Shown: piece by piece, positions 40,801 to 52,717 of the stretch
Position numbering within the stretch: position 1 is the stretch's first letter
How the letters are laid out: each line of letters starts with the position of its first letter
Assembly (NCBI GenBank): GCA_029721515.1
Contig: CM056570.1
Coordinates: 5,180,601-5,244,600, forward strand
Reading direction: 5' to 3'
Length of the DNA stretch: 64,000 nt
Source: Synanceia verrucosa
Lineage: Eukaryota > Chordata > Actinopteri > Perciformes > Synanceiidae
Translations under genes and position numbers: made by a program
Notes under the pieces: model-generated
Databases searched by the model: none
The model's input: only the letters and a program-made list of their open reading frames with translations
Told to the model about the DNA's origin: nothing

Positions 40801-43800
40801 TTTAATGGCGGTTGCTCACCTTGTGAGGTTGTGCACTGACCCACAATCAGACCAGGGACCACCAGCGTACCACCTTTACTGATCCAAAGGACAAACAGGA
40901 ATGAGAAATGTTTGGAGAGGTATTAGTTTCTAGATTGTCTTCTATGTGTGTTTGTGTTTGTAAAGTGGAGATCAATTTAATTTCTAAGCAACATTATTAC
41001 TGCCTTCATTTTTGCCATACAGACATGATAATTCAAATGTGAGAAGCTCAAGCTATTAAAATCTTTCTAAATCTTTGAAAAGCAGTGACTTGTCCTTAAC
41101 CAGCATAGTTAGACTATATTATGTAACCTTACAATATTAAATTTGCACTTTTAAGTGCAATTCATACTACAACCAAGACAGGAATAGCTTTAACTGGGTC
41201 AGGTCACACTGTGTAGACATTGTAAAAAGATGTGATGGAAGGATTTAAAAGCAAAAACTCACAGCAAGATCAGTAGGCATTCACGAGGCTTGGAGACTGA
41301 GATCAAACCTCTATGCATAGTGCATGGGCAGAGACGCTTTAGAAAGTCTCTTTCATGGCTGCTCTCGTTGTGACTTACTCTGAACCCGTCTGTGTTTTTA
41401 CTGTCAATTCCTTTCACCATTACTCAAATGTTTTATGGGTATAATAAATGGTAAACATCATGTACTTCATACATCTTGTGTAAAGATGTCCTGTGTTAAA
41501 TCCGTACAATACAATCATTGTGCGAGTGGAGAAGAATGTGAAGCTTTCGTACACTTTTCTTTTCAGTTCCTGCAGACAATAAGACTCTCCCACAGCTGAG
41601 TACTATTAATTAGCACTTCAAACATAAGAAGGTCTGTTAAAAGGCACATCCCGCCTTTAGTAAATTTGTGTTAAATGGAGCAACGATGGCACACATACTG
41701 AGGTATTTTTTTCTTACAATAATGGGATGCATTGGCTTATATCCCTGCTTACTTTGGCAGACAGATGAGACATTACTGTGCTGACAGCCAGTGTGTCCGT
41801 AGGTTTAGCCAAGAAGCATTTGCTTTATTCTCAATTTGTATCAATGACTTTTTTTAAAAGAGGTTAAATACTTCAAATTAACACGTTTGTCATAAAACCT
41901 TCTAATGCTGGAGAAGTGTAGTTACTATTATTAGTAAAATCTGGGGTCCGCAGCAAAGCAGAGCCTCTTTCTATTGTGATTAGTGTATAATAATGATAAT
42001 GATCACAATTTCAGGTTTTCCCCTAATGGCTATCTCAGCTTTTAACTTAAAATATACATATATAAATTATATAAATATGTATAATATATATCGTATCAAG
42101 ACCCATTTTTGGCTGTTTTATTTGTGCTGTAGTAATGACAAGGAGAGTTAACAACAAATGTAAGGCTCAATGGGATTACAGGAAGACTAAGAGGTGACAG
42201 TCATGTTATGGGCTCCAGTTACAATGATAACTAAAGTTTTAACAATTCATCCTGAGGGGAGTATGAAAGTCTGCACTAAATTGTGTGGCAATTGATCCAA
42301 AAATTGTCCAGTTATTCACCACAAATATCACCCTCATGGTGATGTCATTACAGTGGCTAAAAAGCAACATACTGTACTGTAGAACTACATGTGACTCTTT
42401 AGTTTCCCACTGCCTATTTTACATTTATATCATTATAAAGTACTGCATCAGTGTAATAACAGGAATGCAATTTCATAATAATTTGGCAAAACTGAGTTAG
42501 CTGTATTTACTCTCAGATGAAGCATGTAGAAGTACTAAAGCTTCTGTCTTGAGTCCAGCATTATCTCTAACCTCAGATCTCTCTGTTTCTTTTCATTTCC
42601 CTCTGTCTCCACCAAGATGTGTAAGTTAGTGACTGGGAGAGAAACTGTAATTTCCAGGCAGAAGCAGAGAACTGGCTCAGTGACGGCACAGCCTCGGGCC
42701 TTACACACATCTCCTTTACCCAATCCTCAGAGGAGCTGCCTGCAACCAGAACGATACCTGACAGGCGAAAAGAAAGAGAGGGGCCACGAAAAGGTGGGAG
42801 GAGCCCGGTCACAACATATTCACATGAGCCCTGGTTGCAGTGTACTCTAGGAAATAAAACTAAAATAAGACGGAGCTGCTGGGATGTGTTATATAGGTCA
42901 TTATGCAGCTCGTCATCCTCTGTGCATTGATCCAGAGGAGGCACATTATTAAGAGGCCATCGTCGACACTTAAAATGTCAAAAAATACACCTAACACAGT
43001 TTGCATTGTGACTCTTTAATTGCTGTTTTTGCTGCCAACTCTCTCACTTTTTCACCATTCAGTGGAGCTGAAAGAGGGAACTTTAGAATTTTCCCTTAAA
43101 GGGTAACCTCTAGGGCTGACCCAAAAAATTTGAGGCCTCGATCGATGGCATGGGATTTGAATTAAAAAAATAAAATTCAAAGCTTCAGCCTTTTTTGTGG
43201 CTAATTAGCTAGCATGGCTCGTGCTGGCTGTTCAGTCACCGTTGATCTCTCGCAAATTCCGACGGCAATCCAATCAAGGGAAGTCAACGGCCGTTAAAAT
43301 ATGCCACGTTACTGTTACTCTGTGTGTTGATTGTATGTGGCGTTGCGATCAGGGATTTAATATGTAGCCGCAAGCTAACGGCAACTTTGCTCTGACAGCA
43401 CGGATGCGCAAGCCCTTTCAGAATAAAAGCGCCGTGCCGGCACGGTTACTGGTGGTGTTGACTATTGTGTTTCCGAAGAGCGCCGAAGAGCTCCGAAGCT
43501 TTGAATGTCAAAAAGGAGGTCGAAGGTAAGTCCTAGTAACCTCTGTATTTTTCAACCTAGACCCTATTTCTTTGTGTTTTTATGTCTAACTGACTAAGAG
43601 GGCCAGTATAGAGAGCAATGTAATCCTATTGGGGCAACCTGGCACTGTTATTTATGTCCACCAAAAGCGTTTGTTTTAGCCATGACAGACTCTGATTGTT
43701 AATGTAAGTGTCTGACATTATGGAAAGAGAGGAATTAGTCGATGAGATGGTTGTACTGTACAGGACAGAATCTCTTCAACCTTTTTGGTCTCCCTTGAAA

Positions 43801-46123
43801 AAACAGCATTGCCAATTTTTGAGCCTCCTCATCAGTCATACTCATATGTTTAAGAGCTGTGATCAGTTCAACTAGAGTGAATTATCTTGTTTAATTTCAA
43901 TAATGTTCAGATGCCTAAATGGCTACAAATAGACTAAACTTAGGTGTTTTGACTAACTAGTGTGTAATGAATGAGGTAGAGTCCATAAGAACTGCATGAT
44001 GTTGCTTTCCAGAGCACATGTGTTCCCTCGAGAAGAGGACAGTGCAGCTCTGTGGGAGGCTCTTGCCCTGCAGAATAAGCACACAAAGACAAAAACATCT
44101 TGTGCAAAATACCGACCCAGGAATCCACCCACCCTGACTCCAATAAGTTGAATGGCCCCCCACTAGGCAGCACGTTGGAATGACACCATCTGCACCGGGC
44201 TCCAAACGCCTCCACACTTGGACCTCAGCGGGGGGGGGGGTTTGTACTCACAAGTGGATGCTATGGTAACTAGATGTGCCTGTGTGAGTTACTGAACACC
44301 CATATCCATTGATACCTGCAGAGGAAATTGTACTGGATAGTGTGGGTGAGAGATGCTGGTCTGCACACAGCAGAGGCAGAAAACAAACAGTGCATTACAG
44401 TTGAGATTCTTTGGGATTCCCCGTCCTCCCACCCACCCGTCTTTCTCTCCTATTCAGGATTCCATCCACAAACGTGAGCGTGACTGCTCATGTCGCTGTT
44501 TGCTCAACAGTTCACACTGATTCCACACTTTATGCAAAGCTTGGAGGGGGATAACAGATACTGTGGCACAACAGGACGGCAGAAAGGTGCAATGGGACAT
44601 GGCGGGGTGAGTCAATACTGTAAAACACTAAGAAAAACACCATCTGGAGGCCAGAGAATTACTGCATGCACATGGACGAGCTTAATCGTATAATAAGGGC
44701 ATGGAAAACGTATCAAATTCATGTGCATAGGCTAAGAATCGTATAGGGACTGCATTCGCGAATACGATAGGCTCCCCTGGCTTAAGGCGTTGTCTGCTTT
44801 GTGCCTCTTGTGTACAATATTGTATATTGATATTGTGTCCTGCGCATGCTTGAGAATTTCTTGTTGTTGCCGGAAAAGTCAATCGATACCATGGCTTCGA
44901 AGAAATCAACAACTTACTTTGAGACGGACAAGGAGACAGAGTTTATTATTTATTGTTGTTGTTAAGTAGCCGTCAACCGGCAGTAGTTCCAACACCACTT
45001 TAGGGGGCTACAGCGCTGCCTAACGTAGTGGAGTCAGCCAGTTCCCTGACCATTATCTGAATTAAACAAACTCCATGTGTACTTGGATTTTGGGACAGAC
45101 CACCCGCCGAGTTGCAACATCGAATCTGGCAAAATCCAGTACAATCCTACCATGTGACCGCAGAGAGTGTCGCTGTCATCGTCTTGTTTCTCTGAACCAC
45201 AGAACCTTGCAATCAATATAATGCTGCTGAAAGTCAAACTCCAGCTGTGAAATGGAGCTTAGCACCTAAAAAGCTGCAACAGCCAGCATTGTCTTGCGCT
45301 TAATCATGACTCGCTGCTGCATTTGAATAGCGAGTGACATCTGGATGGGGGTGGGTGGGGGGGGAAGGGAGTGAACATCTGCACAGTGGTGGGTTTAGAG
45401 GGTGTAAGGGGTTTGTTTTGGTACAGTTCAACAAAAAAAAAAACAATGTGGAAACCGTCAGTGGTGAGACTCAATTAGAAAGTCCTCAGTCTCCTTCCGT
45501 CTCGCAACCTGTAGACTAAAAGCTCTCAGCCCACTCGTTGCCATGGCGATTAAATGTCAATCAAGAGATGGCAGGGCTCTCTATATTAGATTTTACACCC
45601 ACATGTGCCGGCACTCAGTCTCACACTTTCCTTATTGAAACTGAAAGGACTAAGGCAAATAAACATAAACATATGTAGGCGGAGTTCATCGAGTGTTATG
45701 AAAATCATCCCAGTCCGATTTTAGAAGCGATTCAGTTTTCTATTTAGCTTTACACAGCAGGAAATAACACATTCAGTGTACTTGAACATGATGTATCCAA
45801 CTTGTTTCTACATTTTTTTCCTGATGTACAATATGTACTGTATGTCTCTCATAGGAAGGAATATCTATATATTGCCTCCTATGTCTGTTCTTCAATATTC
45901 TCCACTTACTACCCCCTCATCTGCCTCTCCCTTTGTTTCTGTGGCTCAGACAGTATTGTTGAGTCTCAGTGGGGCTCAGCGAAAGTGACCTCGCTATCGA
46001 CTGCTAATACAACTGTCAGCGCCTGCTGCCCGCTGAGGCACACCGGGGTAGGTCTGGGAAAAGAAACAGAGGAATGGGAGATGGAGAGAGAAATAAAGAG
46101 GTGACTGTATGAGCAGAAATATA

Positions 46124-46178
<55 letters not shown>

Positions 46179-49100
46179 CCCGAGGGGAGAGAAAGCAGTA
46201 AAAAAAAAAAGACTGAGTGTGGTGAGCAAACAGAAGGATGGCAGATGAGCACAGTGAGGCAAAACTTATGTCAGTGGGTGAGCAGGAGCAGAATGGGCTG
46301 CAGACTGCTCAGACTGCTCCAGTCACCAAGGTCAGCCTGTGACAAGGCTGCACACTGTAGCATCAGCGGGTCAGACAGGTGGACGGCTGTGAGTAGACAA
46401 TGTTTTCTACCTCACATAGGGTTCCCCTGCCACAGTGCATTGTAACAAATATGTGCACGCCACAAAAACGCAATCGCCGATGGGCCTTCAGTTTCTTTCA
46501 CAAAAAAAAAATCAGACTCAGAACATGGGAAGTACTAACTAAATTGTATTGAATTATATCATCTGTTACGAATTGTTCATTTGATCTAGCTCGGAGACAG
46601 TCACTGTCAGTACCGCACACCTCTCTTTCTCCTTTTAAAACCCTCCTGTCCATCAGCGACAAGTCTATTTTTCATACCGAAAAGAAAAACAAAGCATGGC
46701 CAATAACATGGTGAAGAAAGAAGAGAAAAACTAAGCATAGCCAATAACATGGTGAAGAAAGAAGAGAAAAACTAAGCATAGCCAATAACATGGTGAAGGA
46801 AGAAGAGAAAATATTTTCATGTCAGTTTAAAAGTGGTCTTAGGGTGGAAAACAAAGTTAGGCAGACAGCAGTGAAACTCAAATGACAATATGGATGCATT
46901 TTTATATAAAATATAAATAACATATTCAGACATTATGACAGGAGACACCACTTTGTTTAATTATCTTATTTTGGTATTGTAAAATCTGTAATCTGTAAAA
47001 TGAACTAGATGATTGAATTGTACACAGTTTAACTGATCTATAGATGTCCATATTGACAAAAATTAAAAACCTGTGTAGCCACACCTGGTGAGTAAAGGTG
47101 CGTTTAATTCGGCTTTTAACTGAAGTTGAGGTAGTCATGTGTGCTATTTGGGCTCATCGTCATCATCAGTAGGCCTATATCACCTGTCAGTTAAAGTCTG
47201 TGCTGGGATGTGTAGCCTTAACTGTTGTTTCTACTGAAATAAATTTTGGTAAAAATTAAACACGGGCAGAACGAGAAGGAGACAGAGAGGGGTTGTGTTT
47301 TTGGTTGTTTATTTTATCTGTGCATGGCTGGAGCTGAGCAGAGTGCTGCCACTGTATTGGTCTGACTGGTCAGTGCTGGCCTCCTCTGTAAATCTAGGTC
47401 ACAGTTTGAAGCAAGGCATTACGTCATTAACAGTTCCCCATACACACAGCTCTCTGACCACAGTAGAGTATGTATATACCCCAAATGAAGGGAGGGAAAC
47501 TTTGATCTGGCTTAACAACAAATATAACACACAGCTGTTAATATGACTAGACAGCTGCAGATACGTAAAGAACAGTAGTCTTATTGTTCACACTATTAAA
47601 TGTTTCACCCTTGCCTGCTTCCAAATCAGTCAGCTGATGTTTAAAATTTCCAACTAAACCAATCAGATTTTGCCAAGACCCTTGCTGTCAGCTGTTATTT
47701 CAGTGACCGATTGATGCGATCCACCTCCACCTCCAGGTTTCATCAGAACCAGCTGTGTCTGAATGGATTCTGAGGAATCCTGCCCCAGATCACATCTACT
47801 CTTACTTTCAAAAAGGCTTGATGTTCAGTCTTTCACCACCACCACCAGACTTCCTAGGTAAAATAATGGCCCTGCCAAAAAATCCTCACATTAGCATATT
47901 TTTTTCTGACAGTTTTTTTTTCTCTCAAGCCTCAACCTGCTTTAGCCTGTAAGGTCTTTTTTTTAAACCCACAAAAGCCTATTAAAAAGTTCAGTAAAAT
48001 GTCTGCAACACTTTATCGGAACATTATTTACAGATCATAAAATGTTCTCCACCAACACTGCTTAAAAATTAAAAATGAAGTGTCAGATTGTTTTTGTTAG
48101 AATTCTGATGGGCAGATGCTGTGCAAAGAGCTAATTAAAACTGTACAGGGCGTTCAGCTGCAAATAATTAATTGCAATATTACTGTAGTGTCAGATGATC
48201 TATTTAATAATTCTCACCATAGAACAAATGCATTCAGAGTCTCTCGGAAAAAAAAAGCAGCAGACGGAGCATTTTCACAACCTCTTAATCAACTTCCACT
48301 GCAGTGTTTTCCTATTATGTTTTCATCCTTTCTCCGTCTTTGTCTTCCTCTCCTTCAGTCACACACACACACACACACAAAACTGCTCTAGTATTTCCTC
48401 TCTATTGCACAAGGATTTTAAAAAAAAGAAGCTTTGATGTGAGGCATGACTAGTCTGACGCTTTGAGCAACTTTAAGCAAATTAATGTTTTGGCTCAATT
48501 AATTTTAGAGTGTCTCTGGCAAGGACAGGTGTAAATGAAAGCTGACACATCAAATGATCTTCATCAGTCCAAATCCAGGAGGGGAATGCACAAACACACA
48601 GTCAGCTGAAGCGTTAAAATGACTGTACAGCATTTTCTTTGGTGTATTAATGTAACAGGTATGTACAAATTAATATGCAGATGGCGGAGTCACGATGGAC
48701 AAAACAAGACTTATTTATAGATGTTATTCAGGGAATCATTAGGAGCCATGATATGCAATGTAATGTAATATAATGACATGATTGCAATAGTTTAAATGGC
48801 ACACAGTTAAATTGATAGACTTTGTAAGTGAGCTGCTCTAAATGTCCAAAATGCTCATTTCAGCTGTTCAACCCCACCATTCATTTGATGTGTGCTTTAA
48901 TAAGTCAAAGTGAAAAATATAAAAAAAAGACACATGATCAGAGGTGAGTCTGTCCTCTACACACACAAAAGCTTCTCCGATACAAATCACAGCTGAGAAA
49001 TGTTTTCCGTTCAGATAACAGAGAAGTATAGTTCTGTGTAGTTAAATATTTAAAAAGATTGATATTGCACATGAAATTGAACATAATAATATAAATGAAT

Positions 49101-52100
49101 TATTGTCATTAATGGTTAATATCAAGATTTTTCTTTCTTCAAGACTTCAAACTGTCTCGTGGCTTTGAATCAGAATGTTTTTTCAGGTACATGCAGGCTG
49201 TTGTCGTCATTAACTCACTGAGAGCCAGCCCTTTTATAAAACCGAAAGTGCCTTGTGCCAGCGTTTTTTTGGCCATTTTGAGTTGTCTTTCATGATGAAC
49301 AGAATATTTTGTACTATGTGTCTGAAAACACTGAATAGCTCAAATGAAAGAAGAGACTCTCTATTTCATCATGAAAAAAAATGTTTGTTTTTATCTTGTT
49401 CCATTCTTGTTTTATCAGAGGTAGAGTAGAGGCCACTTTCACCAAAATCACCACTTTTTATCCCAGATTCAGATTCTGTTTGTTTTGCTCTCTAATCGCA
49501 ATCGTCTCCACTTCCTGCTTTGATCTCTGTGGCGTATACCATCTCTTTATGTCCCGACTACAAATCCCAGAAGCCCCAAAATTACTCACAAGCTGCGGGA
49601 GACAGCGATCGGCGACCCGCTGCCAGAAAAAGGAAAAAATATATGCGTTTATAGTACTCAAGCATTCTATTTTAAAGGATGTAAATATACATTCTTGGCA
49701 CTCAAAGAGTTAAGGTCACTAATTTTGGAGGATGGTGGAGCCCTTCCACTCCAGAAAGCTGTCACATATCTGATTAATAAAGTAAAATTATATATAATGT
49801 CACAAAGGGCACAACTTTCTCATCCATGTTGGCTTTATTAAATTTTGTTAAGTTAATTCTGGACCTTGGAAACCACACGATACCAGCTTTTAAAGCCAAC
49901 ATGGATAGAGAAAATTGAAATCAACATAGGCCTGCTTTCTATGCTTGTACTTGTTTCTGTGAATGATCAAACTGTATAAACTCATAACTCTTAGATTAGG
50001 TAAAAAGCAATTAAAGTCACCTTCAGCAGCTAGAAATTAGTCTAAAAGTACTTGTGCTGAAGCAGAGAGAGGTTTACTGTGCTGGGACATACCTGTTCCA
50101 GTCGGTGCTAGATGATCCTCTGAACAGAAGCTGCCTAAAGGTCTCAAATACTCCAGGTGCACACTGCACATCACTGTGCAGATTGCAGGTCTGCTGTGAG
50201 TCTGTGGTGCATGACAGTGCTGCATATTGCTCCATGTTTTGTTACATTCACTTGTCTTCAGAGAGCAGAGATTTATGCCCAGTGGGGAGGTGAGAGAAAA
50301 GAGAGCTGAACCATGCCAAAAAAGACAAAGACCAGTCTGGAATCTCTTGTGGCAGAGAGGGAAAAAGGCCAAAGAGGACAAAAATAATAAATAAACAACC
50401 TTCTCTCTCTTGGACATAAATGGTTTGGGAAAAGCCTCAAAGTCCTGCACAGAAAATACGATATCAAAAAACGTCCTAAATAAATCAATGAACAGACACC
50501 CAAACATTTTACAGTGCTGCTTGATTTTGTATCCCCAAGGACCTCACTCGTCGGTACAGACCAAAAGAGCTCCCGTACTTGTTTGTTTTTTTTCTGCCTA
50601 GCACTTGAATAAATGTTAAGCTTATTTCAAAAGGCTCCATGATTAAACATCCTGCTAATCTTGGCGCGTTCTTCATAAAACTCCACAGAGCATAAATTCA
50701 TTTAATGCAAAATGTGAGAGGAGGCAAACAGAAAGACGGGTTGCCATAAAGTTTTTTTGGTTGAAGATGGCAGTTACAAAGATGGGAAGTGTGTGGAGAT
50801 GTGTTCACCTGTCACAACTCACTGAGCTTACAAACATGTAGATTAGCCATATGGCTAATCAGGAGTGCTGCATGTGTGGGTGAGAGGAAAAAAATCAGCA
50901 TGTAAGTGAGGTTGTTTGGTTTGTGTGACCTTGAGTATGAGAAGTCTAAGAAATACTGTCACTGTATTGCAGCAAATCGACTTAGTCAAAGACTAGATGC
51001 AAACCATCTGCTCTGTGTTCCTTAATTTAGCTAAAGGCAATAGCAGTTTCTTAACCGTTATGTCCCTTCAAAGAATACTGGACTAATCCACCCAGACACG
51101 GTGGCTGAAAATATCTCACTGACTCCATTTCATCTTGAAATCACTGCAGACAGTGTTACGTAGAACGATGTTCAACCACATCTTGTCTGGCATCAAAATA
51201 GGCAAATTCATATAGTTGTTATGTATGTAAGTGTACAATGTACATTTATTACGTTATCATTGAGGAAAGCAGTACTCAGGCTATGCATGTGTTTATGCAT
51301 GTATATGTACAGCACTTTTTATTTATTCATGTATGTTTTACACTTGACATTGGGCAGATTTGGATCCATGTATGAGTAGGTTAAGGTGCCGTCCACATGA
51401 CAACGGAATTCTGTGACTCCGACAAACTTTAATACCAATTCCACCTTGCGTACAGAGGACTCTGGCGTTGTCGGAGACCCATAACGGTATTTTCTGACAA
51501 CGGGTTCCAGAGTGAGAAGATCTGACAACGCCGTTTCAGAGTTGCAGTGTGTAGCTGGCATTGTTGCTAACAATGATGTCATATCATCACGAGCCCAGAA
51601 GTAGTTGTAAACAAGGACTTCATGTGCATGCTCATTGCATTCTTTCATTCTTTTTCGTGGGTCTCTCTGTGTTTCTTTGCAGCGCCACCTATCGGCGTGG
51701 CATATGTATTACATCCTTGTCACTCGTTGTCACTCATCATCGTGTAGCCATGTAGACGGAAGTACTTCCGGCAACGTTGCGGCAAGCGTTATCGCGCCGT
51801 TGTCGTGTGGAGAGAGCCTAAATCAGACTGTTGCACTTATGGCGTGCCACAAGGCGTTAAATTTTGGTCCAACCCCGTTCTCTATGTTCTCACATTATTA
51901 TCATTTTATGCTGACGACACACAGCTGTATTTCTACAGCTGACAAAACGGATGTTTTATTGGCCACAGTATGCACAGTTACTTAACATATCATGGAAAAA
52001 CAGTTTTATTGTTGGTGAATATGCATCAGGAGTGCCTGCCAACCCACTAACTGAAAAAAAGACAACCCCGGCTTTTTTGTGTAGTTCAGAAAATGTGCTT

Positions 52101-52683
52101 CAGATTTGGCTACCCTTCTTATGTCATATGCAGGCTTGTTAGACTATACCCCGCTACCCTCCATCTGAGTATCTTCACCTATGGATCCAGAACTACTTTT
52201 GCCATATTTTTTGATCACAAGCCAATCACATCAGACTTTGCTTTTTCAGGAAGGGGTCTTAAAGAGACAGGCACTAAAAGAGGGTGAATACAGATATAGT
52301 CAGACAGATGAAAAAAGAGAATGTTTTTCGACATTAAAACATGTAAACTCTTTAGTAGAAAACCAAAATACAAATATGAATCCACACATCCTCCACTAAT
52401 GAGGATCTGAATCTGTACTAACCCGATTAACAGTATTACACCATTTCTACTTACAGAGCCGAACTTTGCGTCAAAGCATCAGATGTTTGCCACTTTACCA
52501 TACGAGATGAGTCAAGTGCTTCTCAACACTGTAGCATATGGCACATGGAACATTCACACCTCGTATGCATGCATTCACGCTCACACATTTGCATACATGC
52601 AGGCATACATACACATTTACACGTGTACAGCGTGAGTTAGAGGCAGGTGACTGAAATTTAAATGACACTCTCTCTCTCTCTCG

Positions 52684-52717
<34 letters not shown>

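Noticed and set aside
44742..44775. Palindrome attcgcgaat with flanking cgtat/atacg
   Set aside because: The arms are very short and could be chance.
44891..44965. Short frame starting MASKKSTTYFETDKETE with good start context
   Set aside because: Only 24 codons before a stop, with no recognisable continuation. It might be the start of a dead transposase but cannot be supported.
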